Assembly: GCA_030615705.1 (NCBI GenBank)
Contig: JAUWYT010000072.1
Location: forward strand, 1 to 7,278
DNA: 7,278 bases
DNA from: Chloroflexota bacterium
GTDB lineage: Bacteria; Chloroflexota; Anaerolineae; VGOG01
Reading direction: 5' to 3'
Below, in pieces: positions 7,005 through 7,278 of this stretch. Every line of letters starts with the position of its first letter. Position 1 is the stretch's first letter. The notes under the pieces are model-generated. The model was not told where the DNA came from and made no database searches. It saw nothing but the letters and a program-made list of their open reading frames with translations. The position numbers and the translations under genes are program-made.

Positions 7005-7063
7005 GGCAAATTGGTATCTGGGCCAAGACATCGTTACCAGATTATGGAGCAGATACTAAACGA

Positions 7064-7123
7064 AGCCGGTGCTCCTGAGGTAAAATGGTTATGGAGCCAA
7101 ATCAAGAAGGAAGAGCACCGGCT
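7064..7123 (+). repeat. Inverted repeat just ahead of the transposase start
   Basis: AGCCGGTGCTC (7064-7074) and GAGCACCGGCT (7113-7123) are perfect 11-bp inverted copies with 38 bases between them. The right arm ends directly before the ATG at 7124. In a transcript that enters from outside, the arms could pair and hide the region in front of this start. They might also be part of the element's terminal structure. The two explanations cannot be separated from one end of the element. Confidence 0.55.
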
Positions 7124-7278
7124 ATGGCAAACCTGGCCTACAGGGAAGTTTACACCATGAATCCTACAGAAACAAGAAAGCTGCTTATCAAGGCCTACCA
7201 CGAGACCAAAAGCATAAGTAAGACCGCCAGGATGTGGAAGACCTCTCGTAATGTGATTCGCAAATGGGTCCGCCCCCC
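7085..7278 (+). CDS. Transposase-like protein, N-terminal part (cut by window edge)
   Basis: A partial plus-strand gene running off the window. In-frame ATGs occur at 7085, 7091, 7124 and 7157, and a stop at 7076-7078 limits the frame. The part from 7157 reads MNPTETRKLLIKAYHE and then SISKTARMWKTSRNVIRKWV, a homeodomain-like helix-turn-helix of the kind that begins IS481- and IS630-type transposases and binds the element's ends. The catalytic DDE domain would lie beyond the window, so the family cannot be fixed. The start is uncertain: 7124 lies right after the inverted repeat, and 7157 has AGGGAAG nine bases upstream. It points away from the transporter operon and looks less GC-rich than the neighbouring genes, which agrees with a mobile origin. 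The frame ends in a C-run at the window edge. Confidence 0.65.
   Translation, partial: MVMEPNQEGRAPAMANLAYREVYTMNPTETRKLLIKAYHETKSISKTARMWKTSRNVIRKWVRP

Overview
The window looks like a moderately GC-rich bacterial chromosome fragment, most likely from a Chloroflexota (Anaerolineae-type) organism. This assignment is an inference. It rests on the Pro/Thr-rich linkers directly after the lipoprotein cysteine in two secreted proteins, the style of the sugar-type ABC permeases, and scattered 'GAGATTGCTTCG' and 'TTGCGAGGAGC' intergenic repeats. No rRNA or marker gene confirms it.

Layout. All complete genes lie on the minus strand and read from right to left. At the far right (7085-7278, plus strand) is the start of a transposase-like gene with a helix-turn-helix N-terminus, cut by the window edge; an 11-bp inverted repeat lies just before its likely start. 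About 60 bp to its left is a strong minus-strand sigma70-type promoter (TTGACC, 17 bp, TACAAT). It drives first a broken, frameshifted and truncated permease remnant (6612-6925), then a complete MalF-type permease (4860-6548). A MalG-type permease (3983-4867) follows with an 8-bp overlap, then a solute-binding lipoprotein (2455-3864). A GC-rich hairpin at 2369-2400 is the probable end of this transcript. A 280-bp patch of interspersed repeats (2065-2344) follows, then a secreted, lipid-anchored alkaline-phosphatase-superfamily phosphodiesterase (84-1988).

How the genes work together. The binding lipoprotein captures a carbohydrate-like or glycerophosphate-like solute, and the two permeases form the membrane channel of a CUT1-type importer. 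No ATPase, glycoside hydrolase or regulator is present, so the energising ATPase must be encoded elsewhere. The neighbouring surface phosphodiesterase could release the transported solute from a phosphodiester or phosphorylated precursor, but the terminator and the repeat patch between them make co-transcription unlikely.

The most unusual item is the MalF-type permease. Its conserved family sequence is interrupted by about 230 residues predicted to contain six additional membrane segments, an even number that keeps the topology of the core. Upstream of it lies a decayed N-terminal paralogue with a one-base frameshift. I see no CRISPR array, tRNA, rRNA or obviously new defence system.
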